DNA of 64,000 nucleotides from the NCBI GenBank assembly GCA_032622095.1, contig CP136067.1:52739899-52803898 (forward strand), read 5' to 3'. A model generated the notes under the pieces. The model made no database searches, was not told the origin of the DNA, and was given only the letters and a program-made list of their open reading frames with translations. This DNA is from Siphonodentalium dalli. Its lineage: Eukaryota; Mollusca; Scaphopoda; Gadilida; Siphonodentaliidae. Shown here piece by piece: positions 23,216-35,205 of the stretch (its first letter is position 1; every line of letters begins with the position of its first letter). The translations under genes were made by a program, and so were the position numbers.

Positions 23216-24450
23216 TATTTGATGCAACTCAAGCATTTATACTAACTAGCAATCGATTTCGTTGTTTGCCAATTGTATTTCTGATTCATAATAAGTACCT
23301 GCTTGAATTTGATAATCTTCAGAGACACAAATCGAAAATGATATACATGTAGCTAACAATGTGGTAACAATTTCAGTAACTTTTTTTGCACAAAAAGCCA
23401 TACAAAGTTATTGTCATTGTGATAAATCCACTCTACACATAGTTCTAATTTTTCATATATAACACCATATCATGCATAAGATAATTGATCATTGCAAATA
23501 TATGTGCTAATTGTTTTTTCTCTCTTCTACCCAACTGTAATCCATCAGTTCATTAATCTTCTCATCATGCTCTTTATCCCTTTAGCTTAATCTACTCTTC
23601 CACTTCTCACTGACCACTATATGTAATCTGTTCTTTTCTGAGGAGATGGCTCTATATACGCATCTGATGCTTGTTGTCAAATCATCTTCCTCCCTTCTAG
23701 TCTCATGTGAGCCTATGCATAGGCCTACATGTGTCATGTTTTATAATTATATGTTTTTGGGAAGAAAATCACAGGTAAGAATATTTTATATATAACAAAA
23801 CGTTCAAATCAAAATATAATATAAACTAGTATACACTTTAATTACAACTTAAAATGTTGTATTATGATAATAAAATAACATACAACAGAAAAATATATTT
23901 TAACATCCAAACGTTACACAGTGATATTCTGTTATTTTGTGAGGTCCTTCCTTTGTGTGAGGAACACTCCATTCACAATGTGCAATCTACTGAAATATTG
24001 GTTTCGTTAAATTATGTAGCATACCTGTAAATGTTAAAATTGTTATGTTGAACATGATATAAGATAGTCTTGATCTGCGAGGTTGAAATGTTACCATTTC
24101 TTTTATACACCGCCTTATAGAGGGACCTATTCTGAGAGACCAATTGTGGTATGATAGATAGAGTTATTTCCCCTGCATGTTGATGGTCAAGCAAGGTGAT
24201 TTTATCCCACCTCAAAGTTGTAAAACACGTTTAAACGGATATTCTGATGATCTAACAAGGTAAGGAGAGCTTCTATCACATTTGTTAGACGAAATATACG
24301 CGAAATTGCCGTTTACACGACCAAAATCGGTGTTGCTAGTCGGAATTCAACGCTACTGTGGTTTTTGGGTGCCGACAGGTGTCTCCCCTTGTCGTATTGT
24401 TTATGTATATTTTATAAATATATTTTCTACAAAGTCCCTGTGATATTGAT

Positions 24451-25191
24451 GGGCTGAAAACAAGAATGACCAAAGTAGAGACAGATGTGGGTGACTTGGA
24501 TTCTAGAGTTAAAGTTATAGAAAGTGTTAAACCAGCTACACGAAGCGACCCACAGAGTATTCACAACATTATATTGGATAATGAACAAATAAAGAGAAGA
24601 CTGGCAAAACTGGAAACTGAAAATGATGAATTGAAAACCACAATGAACTCTTGCTCTATAAAGATTGATGAAATATCAGCTACTGTGGTGGATTTGCAAG
24701 GGAGAAGTATGAGGGAGAATTTAATATTTACTGGCATAGAAGAAACCCAGGGAAACATGCATGGTGGGGATAACAAAACCACAATAGAGGATATTCTACA
24801 GGAGTTCTTCAAGGAAAAACTGAAGATAAAAGACCGTATACTAATAGACCGGGCACACCGAATTGGTGAGAAGAGTAATGACCACTCCCAGTGTAGACCA
24901 ATTGTTGCAAAATTTACATTCTATAAGCAGAAGGAATTAGTGAAGAAAATGGCGAAGAACCTCAATTCTCAAGACAAAGTCTATGTGAATGAACAATTCC
25001 CTAAAGAAGTACAAAAGTACAGGAAAGAAGTTCTCTATCCCATGGTGAAGACTGCCAGAGATAAGGGCGATTATGCAAGAATTGTCCATGATAAACTTTA
25101 TATAAATAACACGTTAGTGAACCCACCCAAGCCCCCACCATATAAGAATAAGGCCAATAAGGGAAGTGGGCAACAGGCTAGTATGCAATGA
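24451..25191 (+). pseudogene. LINE ORF1, C-terminal part (coiled coil and RNA-binding core)
   Basis: 246 codons beginning GLKTRMTKVETDVGDLDSR. The first 80 residues have the heptad-like pattern of a coiled coil. DLQGRSMRENLIFTGIEE opens an L1-ORF1-like RNA-recognition core, followed by DRAHRIG and a basic C-terminal region that includes KVYVNEQFPKEVQKYR. The order is the one known for L1-type ORF1 proteins, which trimerise and bind RNA. It stops at TGA 25189-25191, overlapped by ATG at 25188, the presumed ORF2 start. Confidence 0.75.
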
Positions 25192-26480
25192 GGGTACGTG
25201 GGGAGGACCTACCTGCAAATTCTATCTTTGAATGTGTGTGGGATCAATTCAAAAGTATGTGAGCCAGAGTTCCTGGAATACATCAGTGCTTATGATATAT
25301 TATGCTTTCAAGAAACAAAAACAGACAGCACTGATGTGGTCCGGGTTCCTGGCTACCATACAGTCTCAATGAAAAACAGAGCTGATATTGCTGTCTTTAG
25401 GTCGGGTGGTATAGGCCTACTGGTTAAGGACGAGCTTGTACATGTGGTAGAGTTGTTTGAAACTAGCGACACTAATGACATCGCTCAATGGTTCAAAATT
25501 AACAGTGACAATGGGAATCCCCCAATTGTAATTGGTAATATTTACGTACCCCCAGAGAATAGCAGGTATGCCTCCCCGGAATGGGCAAATAAGCTTTATG
25601 CAATGATTATTGAAAAGCTACTTATAACTGACAAAATTATCCTTATTGGTGATTTTAATGCTCGAACAGCTCAATTGATTGATTATGAAGATGAGGAAGA
25701 AATGATAGAATTAATTGATTATGGTGGTGGCTTGGATCAGTTTTCACTAACAAGAGTCTCACAAGATAGAAAGACAAATAATTATGGTTTCAAATTAATT
25801 GATATATGTAAGACTGCAAAACTACTTATATGCAATGGTAGAGTTGGAACAGACAGAGCAATTGGCACAACTACATTCAAAGACATCAGCCTAATTGACT
25901 ATGTAATTTGCTCACCATTTGCATGCAAATTAATTAATGATTTGCATGTACATGACCAAGATAGTCTTTTATCTGATGCACATTGTCCCTTAACTGTGAA
26001 AATTTCAATATCATGCAATGAAGAAGAAATTCCTTCAGTAAATTGTACAAATCTGAATGAAACAATCACTATTAAACCATGGACAAGCGAAAAAGGTGTG
26101 CAGTTCTCCGAAACTTTCACAGATGATTCAGTACAGAATCTTGTAGAAATTTTGAATCAAATGCAAGATAATAGTGAATTGAGTGATAAAGAATTATCTG
26201 AATTCTCAGAAATTTTGACAAGTAACTTGTTACAAAATGCAACAGATGTATTGGGTTCCAAAAAGAAGAGGAACGGTGGGTTTCCAAAAAATAAATCTAA
26301 AGCACCATGGTTTGATAGTGATTGCTCCAACACAAGGAAGAAATATAGAAAAGCAAGGAAAATCTATCTGATCTATAAATCTCCCCAAAATCATACCAAT
26401 TTGTTAGAATGTAGAAGGGCATATAAGGTCGCAATGCGCAGAAGTAAGTTCAAATACAATATTGAGTTTCAAAACAGAGT
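25188..26480 (+). pseudogene. LINE ORF2: apurinic-type endonuclease domain
   Basis: The open frame from 25198 shows the APE endonuclease signature: LSLNVCGI, CFQETK, IGNIYVPPEN, LIGDFNART, IDYVICSP and SDAHCPL. It nicks target DNA for reverse transcription. The frame has no nearby ATG of its own. The ATGA overlap at 25188 reads MRVRG and would enter this frame if the GGGG at 25198-25202 were one base shorter, so a single-base insertion is inferred. About 90 residues after SDAHCPL a basic linker (KKKRNGGFPKNKSKAPWF) follows. The frame is lost near 26460-26480, where the RT-side frame takes over. Confidence 0.8.
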
Positions 26481-27929
26481 TGAGAGCCAATCCGAGGGAA
26501 TATTGGAAACTTATTAATAGTATAGATGATAAAAAATGTCATCACCCCATGCCCTCAGTTGATGAATTCTATTCCCATTTTTCAAATGTTACAGGATGTG
26601 TTGATACTCCGCTCTCAGAGTCTGTAAAACCAAACTACGATACATCATTACTGAATCGAGATATTAATATCGAAGAGGTCGAAAAGGCAGTACAAGGTCT
26701 AAAAACAGGGAAAGCACCTGGAATCGATAAAGTTACAAATGAGTATATCAGAGGTTCCTACCCTAAAATGAAAATAGTTTATCTTAAATATTTTAATCTG
26801 ATTCTCAAAACTGGACATATACCCAAAGAGTGGAGTATTGGACTTATTAAACCAATTTATAAATCTGGGAAATTTTCTTCCCCTGATAACTATAGACAAA
26901 TTAAACTTGTCAGCTGTTTGGCCAAATTGTTTACTAGTATACTCAGTAAGAGAATATACTCATTCCTAGAAATAAATGGCATCCTCTCTGTAAATCAAGC
27001 TGGATTTCGGCCCAACTATTCCACCATTGACCACATACATACATTGAATTCGATGATTGAGTTAACCAATTCTATTAATGGTAGTTTATATTGTGCCTTC
27101 ATAGACCTGTCTAAGGCTTTTGACAGTGTCTGGAGGAATGGTCTTTGGTATGAACTTATCTCATCAGGTATTGATGGAAAATTATTAAAGGTCATACAAA
27201 GTATGTATCAGGATATAACATCATGTGTTTCAGTTGATGAAAAGATTTCCCCCCTTTTTAAATGTCCAATTGGCGTGAGGCAAGGCGGAAATCTCTCCCC
27301 GATACTTTTTGCCCTATATCTGAATGATCTGGAGTCATACCTTGGCCAAAACTGTCAAAATCCCCTAGCTTTGTCAGCCTTGAGTGGTAAAGCAATGCAC
27401 AGATTTGTTAAACTGTTTTCACTTTTATATGCTGATGATACCATACTCATGGCTGACACAGCTGAGGGATTAGAAGAAATCCTAGATTCTTATCATCAAT
27501 ACTGTCTAGACTGGAAACTCAGCATTAACTGCTCTAAAACAAAAATAGTTGTATTTGGCCAAGGGAAATATGAAGATGAGATCTTCTATATTGGAAATGA
27601 GCCTATAGAATTATCCAAAAGTTATAAGTATCTTGGGGTGACATTTAGCAATGAGAACCAATTATTTATTGATGAAAAGAAAAAAAGGTGTGCTGCGGCC
27701 AAAAAGGCCATGTTCTCACTCATTCACAAAATGAGAAAATCACATCTAACCTTTGATGTTATAATTGATATATATAATAAAGCAATCTTACCAACCCTCA
27801 CGTATGGATGTGAAGTATGGGGATATGGTTCTAATGCTATGATTGAGACAACAGAGTTATGGTTTTTTAAATTCATCTTGGGCTTGAAAACTACAACACC
27901 GACTGCTATGGTATATGGTGAACTGGGCA
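26462..27929 (+). pseudogene. LINE ORF2: reverse transcriptase domain
   Basis: Continuous frame with RT blocks in order: GLKTGKAPGIDKVTNEYI, CAFIDLSKAFDSVW, GVRQGGNLSPILFALYLNDL, LLYADDTILMA (catalytic YADD) and YKYLGVTF, then the thumb region ending MVYGELG. No RNase H domain is seen. An APE-type non-LTR element; I cannot fix its clade by eye. The frame continues to a stop at 27976 only because a 242-bp duplication shifts it. The catalytic residues are intact but the ORF is broken on both sides. Confidence 0.85.
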
Positions 27930-28171
27930 GTGTGCTGCGGCCAAAAAGGCCATGTTCTCACTCATTCACAAAATGAGAAAATCACATCTAACCTTTGATG
28001 TTATAATTGATATATATAATAAAGCAATCTTACCAACCCTCACGTATGGATGTGAAGTATGGGGATATGGTTCTAATGCTATGATTGAGACAACAGAGTT
28101 ATGGTTTTTTAAATTCATCTTGGGCTTGAAAACTACAACACCGACTGCTATGGTATATGGTGAACTGGGCA
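27688..28171 (+). repeat. 242-bp tandem duplication inside the RT thumb region
   Basis: 27688-27929 and 27930-28171 appear identical by eye, from GTGTGCTGCGGCCAAAAAGG to GGTGAACTGGGCA. 242 is not a multiple of three, so the second copy is read in a different frame and ORF2 is destroyed. Confidence 0.9.
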
Positions 28172-28844
28172 TAATCCCAGTTTCAACTATAATTAAACAC
28201 AAAATGTTATGTTACTGGACCAGAATAATTGAAGGCGAAGGCTGGAAATTGACAAAAAATACTATATGATTCAATGATTTGTAGTAAAAAAAACTAAGCG
28301 TGCCTTTAAATGGGTGAATGGCATCAGAAAAATATTAAATGAAACTGGAATGTCATTTATTTGGAGTGACCAAAATTTATGTAGAAGTAAATGGTTCAAA
28401 AATGCAACAAGGGATAGACTAAGAGATATGCACATGCAAGAATGGAGGGGTAAACTTGATACTTCTAATAAATACATATTTTATAGAGCAGTTAAACACA
28501 ATTATGCAATGGAACCATATCTCAAATACTTCAACCAATCAGATGCAAAGGTCATAGCAAGATTTAGAACCAGAAACCATAGACTCCCTATAGAAACTGG
28601 TGATTGGGAGGAATTGGATCTCTCAAAGAGAATTTGTAAAGCCTGTAATGAAGGTATAGGTGATGAATATCATGCTATTTTAGTGTGCAAAAAACTCAAA
28701 ACACTCCGAATGAAATGTATGGATAAGTACTTCTATGAAAGACCAAGTGTGTTCAAACTAAATGAGTTATTTAATTTGAACACTGATAAATTAAAGCCAA
28801 TTGTAAGACTTATCAGAGAAATACCTAAGATTTTATGTGCTTAG
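28172..28844 (+). pseudogene. LINE ORF2: C-terminal region with Cys/His motif
   Basis: After the duplication the frame runs to a stop at about 28269. It resumes at 28314 (NGIRKILNETG) and ends at 28844. CKACNEGIGDEYHAILVC is the C-x2-C...H...C zinc-binding motif at the end of this LINE family's ORF2. At least one indel or stop lies between 28260 and 28310. The 3' untranslated region probably follows, but no terminal tail was identified, and 28845-29870 holds no gene. Confidence 0.75.
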
Positions 28845-29878
28845 AAACACTAATGATTTACAATTTAGCAGCCCCAACCCCTATCAAATGAAATGTGAAT
28901 TTCCGCATACACAATACCCACTTATATGAAGTGAGAATGACATAACCCGGGAATTAAGGCCCACTATATGTACTAGTGCTTCAGGCACTAAACATTACAA
29001 ACCCGACTATACATGTTGCTGCATATGGCAACACCATCGATATTGATGGAATTATAGCTAACCGTGATGGCATGGCGGCCATGTAAGACTAGCACCAGAC
29101 TGAATTGACCTCTCATATGGAGAGTATACTTAAAGGTACGGTTGGCCTTGAAGGTGGGTATCCTGTGAAAATATTTCCACCCGTCAAAAACCGCCACAAA
29201 CAGAAAGAACATCAAAATGTAGACAGACTTTGTCCGTATACAAATAAGAAATATCGCATAAACAGTATGTTATTGTCATATATTTGACCATTGTTATGTA
29301 AACAAAAGCATAAAAAGTAACTTTTCTGGTGTTTGTTTATATTATGATGGTAAACATAAAGAGCGCTCTTTGTTGGTGAATTCCTGATATGGAACTAATA
29401 AAGAGCGTTTATGTCATTTGTGTGTGATTAGCCAGTAGCATTGTGCTGTCTTCTGTAACACAATCAGGCTCTAGCTTAGGTAAACTATAGTAGGTCTTTA
29501 TGATAACATGCTGTTTACGCGATGGTCATGGTATATATGAACGAAATTGTATACGTTTTAATGTTTTTCTGTTTACGGTGTTTGGAACAAATATGAATAT
29601 TTTCGACAATTAAGGCCGCACGTGCCTTTAATTGTATAAATTGTGTATATATTTTCATTATAAATTACAAATCAAATCTAAAATAATTATTATTTGATTT
29701 GTAATTGCATTGATTACGTATCGGAATTCACAACTTTGCCGGTTTTATAAGATTTTGTTCAACATGATTTTTTACAAAGATGGCCAAATGTGTTACCTTA
29801 TCATTGTATAAAAATGTATATGATGTTTAATCATAAATTTGATAAATAATAATCATCATGTCTGAACATAAAACCTCT

Positions 29879-29931
29879 CACTCTGGCTCAACTACATTAG
29901 TCTGAGAATGGTGGAACAGAGTGAGAGGTGT
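29879..29931. repeat. Short hairpin
   Basis: CCTCTCACTCTG and CAGAGTGAGAGG face each other across about 29 bases. Nothing else recognised between 28845 and 30500. Confidence 0.5.
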
Positions 29932-31414
29932 TAAACGAAGTTCCTTGACACTTGGGCTGAAATTGTATTTAATGGCCGATTGTGCCATCTGTGGATGAGT
30001 TAGGTATATTCCAGTGTAATCTATAATATAATTTATTATTTAAAATTAAGGAATCTGCATATACTTTTGTGAATAAATCATTAACAAGTGTCTGGAAACT
30101 GTAGAGCATACTTGTAAACCGTACCACTAGTATCAAGTGGACTATACTCACCCTTTGAGCAGCATATATATTAGTCCTTCAATCTATCATGAATTCCCTT
30201 GTGACTAATTGCCATTAAAAAGCACTGCGGTGTGAACTGAGCTGAATCTGACACAATGTATCAATACTACCATGTTTCAATATATATCCGAATGTGCGAA
30301 CATATTGAATTTAATACCGGTAACAATTGAATTTGATTTATTATTATTGACGGAACTTCGGAAGTAAAATATAAGTTGAACGTTCTCCGTATAGCAATTA
30401 ACACAAATGTCGAGTTTCCACAGCATAAATCCACATTGGATGATAGGAAATAAAATCCTGATGAAAAAATAAACATTCCGACCACTTTTGTCGCACTGGT
30501 ACACACGGCACAATCGTTTCGACGATTCTGCGACCAATTCCACGATTCTGCGGCTTGACAACCACGGTGCTGCGGCAATTTAACGATTCTGCGACCAGGC
30601 CGATGCGATAAAAACTAAAAAAAAATTAAAGAATGAATAAATCCAGAAATATGTAGGTATATGTACCATATATTATATTTCTATTAGGTACGGCGATCTT
30701 CGATTCGATAATCGATAGAGAGTTCAGCACTAGACAGTTAACACAACAATACATAATCTTTGACACAAATAGACCGGTTGTTCTGGTTTTACACACATCA
30801 CTGAGTGAAATTCGTCTTCAGAGTTTAGAAAAAATATATAATGTCCTATAAAACTGAGTGGAAACCAAATAATAACATATCCATACGTCTTTGGGTGATT
30901 TTTCACAACTGATGTTAACCTCAGTTCTGTGATTGATGGCGCTGTGTCCATATTTGCGGGGGTATCATCGCATTCAATTGACAACGCCGATGAGTCGACT
31001 ATGACAACGACGATTGTGCGACCAGCAATTGAAATTTCATTAACTTGTGCTCACGAGAAGTCGTTTTCTAATGAATGGCACGCTCGCTATAGACATGAAT
31101 ACGCATATGAATCACACGACCTCAAGCCTACGAGATTAAGACTCTTTTATTTGGAGCCAGCTGAGGAAAATAAAGTAATGTCGAATCGTATATTTCTATA
31201 CTGTACATGTTTAATTTCCATATATGTGCACCACACATTACATGATTTAAATTGCCTTTCCGCCTATCCAACTTTCCTTCCGTCTGTCTGTACGCAGTCG
31301 ACTCACAATGTCTCGGTATTTTCTTATCGCCAACATGTCTTATTCCCAGTTGCGTTGTGGTATCGATGGTGGAGAATGGTCGCCTTAGAAATTAACTCCA
31401 CACATGAAACTTAA

Positions 31415-31422
31415 TATATATG

Positions 31423-31455
<33 letters not shown>

Positions 31456-31575
31456 CTAGGGAGAAAGAGGGGAGGGGAGGGAGATATGAGGGGAGGGAGA
31501 GAGGAGGGGATGGAGAGAGGGGAGAGAGATGTGAGAGAGATAGGGAGAGAGATATGGAAATGGGGAGGGATAGAT
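31415..31575 (+). repeat. (TA)n tract followed by a GA/GGGA polypurine tract
   Basis: About 40 bp of alternating TA, then about 115 bp that is almost pure purine on the plus strand, with several GGGG and GGG runs close together. Low-complexity sequence; the long minus-strand frame across it (Ser/Leu/Pro) is an artefact. Confidence 0.85.
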
Positions 31576-32334
31576 AATCTCTAATGTGTTTTTTCAAGCT
31601 GACTTTAAAATGGACAAGGTTAATAAATTATTTTGCAAATAACTGGGACGAATTTGAAATCCATTTTATCACATAATCATATTTTAAGAAGGAAAACGAG
31701 CTAAAAAGACGGATGAACAAAAATAATATTGATTTCCTTACCACAACACAAGAGGAAGTAAAGACACATTCAAGACAAAATAATGTTCCATTTTAAATGT
31801 GTTTTTTTTTCACTTTGGCAAAGTTGTATATATTGTATCATTAAAAGATCCTAATATTGCATATTTCCTTATATCCACTAATGATTAATATGTGCGTGCT
31901 TCCCGGGACACTTGACATCACACCCGCAATGACCGCGCGGATTAATAGTACTTTCGAAAAGCCGCGCATGACACCAACATTAGATATTGGAAATTTTGGT
32001 CCCAACTCCTTTGCATTGACGAAAATAGATACAAAAACATAGAGGCAAATTGGGGGACTATATTTTTTCGTCGCCAGCCAGAGTGCGCTATTCTGTCGTA
32101 TACCTTTGTGTAGCGTCTCGACCGACACCGTAAATATATCCATTGTGCATGCATTTTCAGCTTCTTTTAAAGATTTTGATATTTAAAAAAAGGGTATAAA
32201 GAAAGTTATCAAACTCGTTTTATAAAATGTTATATCCCAACATTTCTCGTTGGGGATCCTCTATATAAATCATTTATATCATCCGTCCTTAATTACCGCT
32301 ATATATTTTCCGTGAACGCGGACATGTATTTCAT

Positions 32335-32460
32335 GAATATTAAAAAATCATTATATGGAATGCACCTCCAGAACTTTGACACGTAGACTTAAACCGCGGA
32401 ATGGGGTCTGGGTAATCCAATATGGCCGCGACTCGGTGATCTCGCTTATTCTAAGATGTG
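32335..32460 (+). repeat. Fragment of the CCAGAACTTTG hairpin family
   Basis: CATGAATATTAAAA, CTCCAGAACTTTGACAC and CGGTGATCTCGCTTA match the 1940-2115 region. One arm only. Confidence 0.5.
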
Positions 32461-32577
32461 GTGCAGAAAATGATAAAAAATTGGGCGCAATGGATATGAG
32501 GGTCATATATTTTGAACGCATCGTAAAGCATGACATAGTTACAGAAAGACACACACACTCAGCTTTTATATAGATAT

Positions 32578-32890
32578 TAGAAGGTGACCCAACTTCGTCC
32601 GGGCTTTGACCTTGAATTGTCCATTTTGAAGGTCAAGGTCAAGTGGGGTCACGATTTGACCAGTCCAAAACACTGCCCGGACAAAAGTACCCGACAAACG
32701 TGCCCGTCGAAATCCATCCGGTTTTACCCGACTTGACCTTGAATTGATCATTTTGAAGGTCAGGTCGGGGTCACGATTTGACCCGTCGTCCAAAACACTC
32801 AGTGGACAAAAGTAACCCAATGTATCAAATTTCGTGAAAATCCCATCAAAATTCTCGATTTGACCTTGAATTGACCCGTCGCACGCATAT
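32578..32890 (+). repeat. 130-bp tandem array, second locus
   Basis: Two to three units with the same CTTGACCTTGAATTGA, GAAGGTCAAGGTCA and GTCACGATTTGACC blocks as 14865-15430, more diverged at the 3' end. The following 32890-33800 holds no gene that I can support. Confidence 0.8.
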
Positions 32891-34257
32891 GGCTGTTTCT
32901 ATAGTCTATATGAAAGTCTATCGAGTACGAAGTAATGTTACGGCTGAAGATTAGCCGGAATGCGAAAATACAAAATTCGTGTTGTCGATAAATATTTTTA
33001 CAGTTTTCAAAACAATGTATCAAATAAAATTCATACTATATGCATACTAGTCCAACATACTCATTTATAGTCAATAGTCAGTGGTTGGCTTGGGTTTACG
33101 ACCCGTATCAACATATATTTTTACACGAGCATGTGTGTCACGCTTTGTCCAATCCACTATATCTCTTATGTGACTTGGTCTCTATAGCTTCACATGTGGG
33201 GATCATGCAGTAAATACACAGTACTGTATTGAATCCAGGACATGTGCATTGTACAACGAAGGCACTGTTCCAAACATTTATTGATGCAGCATACACGGGC
33301 TTATACGCATAAATAAGCTGTCCGATGACAGTGCAGTGACCAATACATCGTATACAAATGAAAATTACCGTTCAACGAGTCGCCCAATCGTCGTTGTCAT
33401 GGTCGAAGCGGGGCGTTGTCAAATAGTTGACACCGTTACTGCATTTCTGTGTATAGTTTAATTGAATATTGCGTCAACGGGGGTACGAATTTGACAAATA
33501 ATACATTTATGCTTATCAAAGCTTACGTTGGATGTTAATTTTCGCACCGTTAATGTCCCCTTGTAGCCCAAGAAATTACTTTTGCGATCGGTTCGCGGTT
33601 TGATCGGATTATCCAGACTTGACCGAGCCGATTGTGACTCATTTTATGTATAGATCTCATCTTCGTATGTATTCCATGAATTAACCTGGTGGACCTGCAA
33701 AGTGTACTCTACACGATGCATGCAAGAAGAAGCCCACTTTTATCGTCCCAATTCAGTAAAAGGCCTCTTTATCTATGTTTGTCATAAAATATCACGTATA
33801 ATAAGGCCGCAGAATCGCTGAACTGCCGCAGCACCGTGGTTGTCAAGCCGCAGAATCGTGGAATTGGTCGTAGAATCGTCGAAACGATTGTGTCGTGTGA
33901 TCACTAGGTCACTGACGCGACTCGCCCAGACACCGCATTCCATTTATAAGCAGGTCAGCACGTGCTGACCTAATTACACGACCTTGACACAAGTGAGGCT
34001 AACTACCCGGTATGCCCAAAGACCAATAAAGAGGGACATGAGTTAAATTGCCACTGATCTGGTGGTCCGATGACCCGAATATATTAATATAATTTAAAAT
34101 ATACCATGCCAAATCGTAATTATCACAGATATATTGCTGACCAAAAATATTATTGCATGCCCTATTATATGACCTATATGCCGTATATGGACCATTACAT
34201 TATATGAAATGATTGCTTCTAAAAGTTAGTTGAAACCTGTAAAACACGTAAAATTTA

Positions 34258-34725
34258 AAGGTACTCAACCCGTAAAGAGGGTCCCCATCTCAACAGATTC
34301 CAACAACAACAATCCGATCAGAGGGTCCTATATTACTATTTCTTTGGCTTTGGGGGTAAAAAATATTTGATTCGAGTCGAGAAACCCATCAAACAAAGCT
34401 CAGAGTTATTAGATATTGATTTTTCAAATTTGTTATGTTCTCGAGATGAGTACCAATAACTGCCGTAATCTGCTCTGGATGTGTACCTCAAATCTATTCA
34501 AACAGACAAGGATGAATAACTCTAAAATCAAGTGGTAATTTTAACTAAATTTTGACTGAGTTCTGGGCCAGATAGAATTCCCGATAATGAAAAATAATAG
34601 ATTTATAAAATCGATATCTAACAAATCTGAGCTTTGATGGGTGACTTCCTCGACTCGAATCAAATATTTTTGACCCCCGAAGCCATTGAAATAGTAATTG
34701 AGAGGAGTTTTATCGGGTTGAGTAT
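34258..34725. repeat. Dispersed repeat A, copy 3 (folded back)
   Basis: 34320-34440 is in direct orientation to repeat A (ACTATTTCTTTGGCTTTGGG, ATTCGAGTCGAG). 34600-34720 is the reverse complement of the same block (CTCGACTCGAATCAAATATT, CCGAAGCCATTGAAATAGT). The two halves can pair across about 160 bp. The ends read GGTACTCAACCC and GGGTTGAGTATA, suggesting short TIRs for the family. Confidence 0.7.
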
Positions 34726-34949
34726 ATGTTCTCCTATGAATGAGAGGTGTAAGGCGAGTAAGACAGTGAGTAACACCAAACAGTGCACACCACCCTATTG
34801 CAGATACATGTACGAATACACCCTTTCAATGATAGGCTTAATTAACTAAGATAATCCGTACAAATTCAAAATATGATAATATGTATCTATAGAGCAATAA
34901 TTGTAATCCGTATTCAATTAATGTATTTAAAAATGAATTGCTAGTGGTG

Positions 34950-35205
34950 GTGGGTGGTTTTAAGTACGCATGTGATGGCACTGGGCCCTGCCTGATTATC
35001 AGCTGCCATGTGTCGCAACACGACACTGGAAGGGATAGTCAGTGGGGGCCCAGATCATTTTTTGGAAAGTCAGGATGCGTGGTGTGATCGTTATGGTGGC
35101 GCGTGCGTGATGTATATTGTATTTTGATTTTGTATTTTGTATTTTGTCTTGTATGTCATATATTTTCTTGACGAAGGCAATAAAACTATTGAACTCACAT
35201 TGGAT
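34950..35205 (+). repeat. Possible LINE 3' end
   Basis: Repeated TTTTGTATTTTG words followed by GACGAAGGCAATAAAACTATTGAACT, a style of 3' end common in LINE untranslated regions, where a polyadenylation-like AATAAA precedes a simple tail. No coding part is attached. Tentative. Confidence 0.3.

Larger units (their letters stand above)
21452..24442. mobile_element. 2991-bp non-autonomous TIR element inside LINE ORF1
   Basis: Long inverted ends of about 420 bp (21452-21870 and 24020-24442) start CACAGGGACTTTGTAG. The 8-bp duplication ATATTGAT lies at 21444-21451 and 24443-24450. No transposase; only short ORFs. The interior carries a copy of repeat C (22490-22800) and a hairpin (23070-23215). 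The CACAGG start and 8-bp duplication match the palindrome at 17715 and the micro-element at 53100. Best placed in hAT or P by duplication length. Confidence 0.85.
30502..33899. mobile_element. 3.4-kb TIR element with CGATTCTGCG-rich ends
   Basis: Left end 30502-30594 and right end 33801-33899 are inverted copies starting CACACGGCACAATCG / CACACGACACAATCG. Each has three spaced CGATTCTGCG-type words plus TGACAACCACGGTGCTGCGG. No clean duplication: flanks CACTGGTA and ATCACTAG differ. The interior contains simple repeats and 130-bp units but no transposase. A 161-codon plus-strand frame (30929-31414) has no recognisable domain. Sits inside the hAT shell. Confidence 0.65.

Noticed and set aside
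25189-25200. Stop-codon readthrough from ORF1 into ORF2, since both are in the same frame
   Set aside because: Possible, but the overlapping ATG plus a one-base change in a G run explains the arrangement more simply.
30929-31414. 161-codon plus-strand ORF
   Set aside because: No recognisable domain, no supporting splice sites, sits in a TIR element and runs into a TA microsatellite.
31841-32143. 100-codon minus-strand hydrophobic ORF with an opposing plus-strand ORF
   Set aside because: No motif, no splice evidence, and lies within transposon interior; membrane-like composition alone is not enough.
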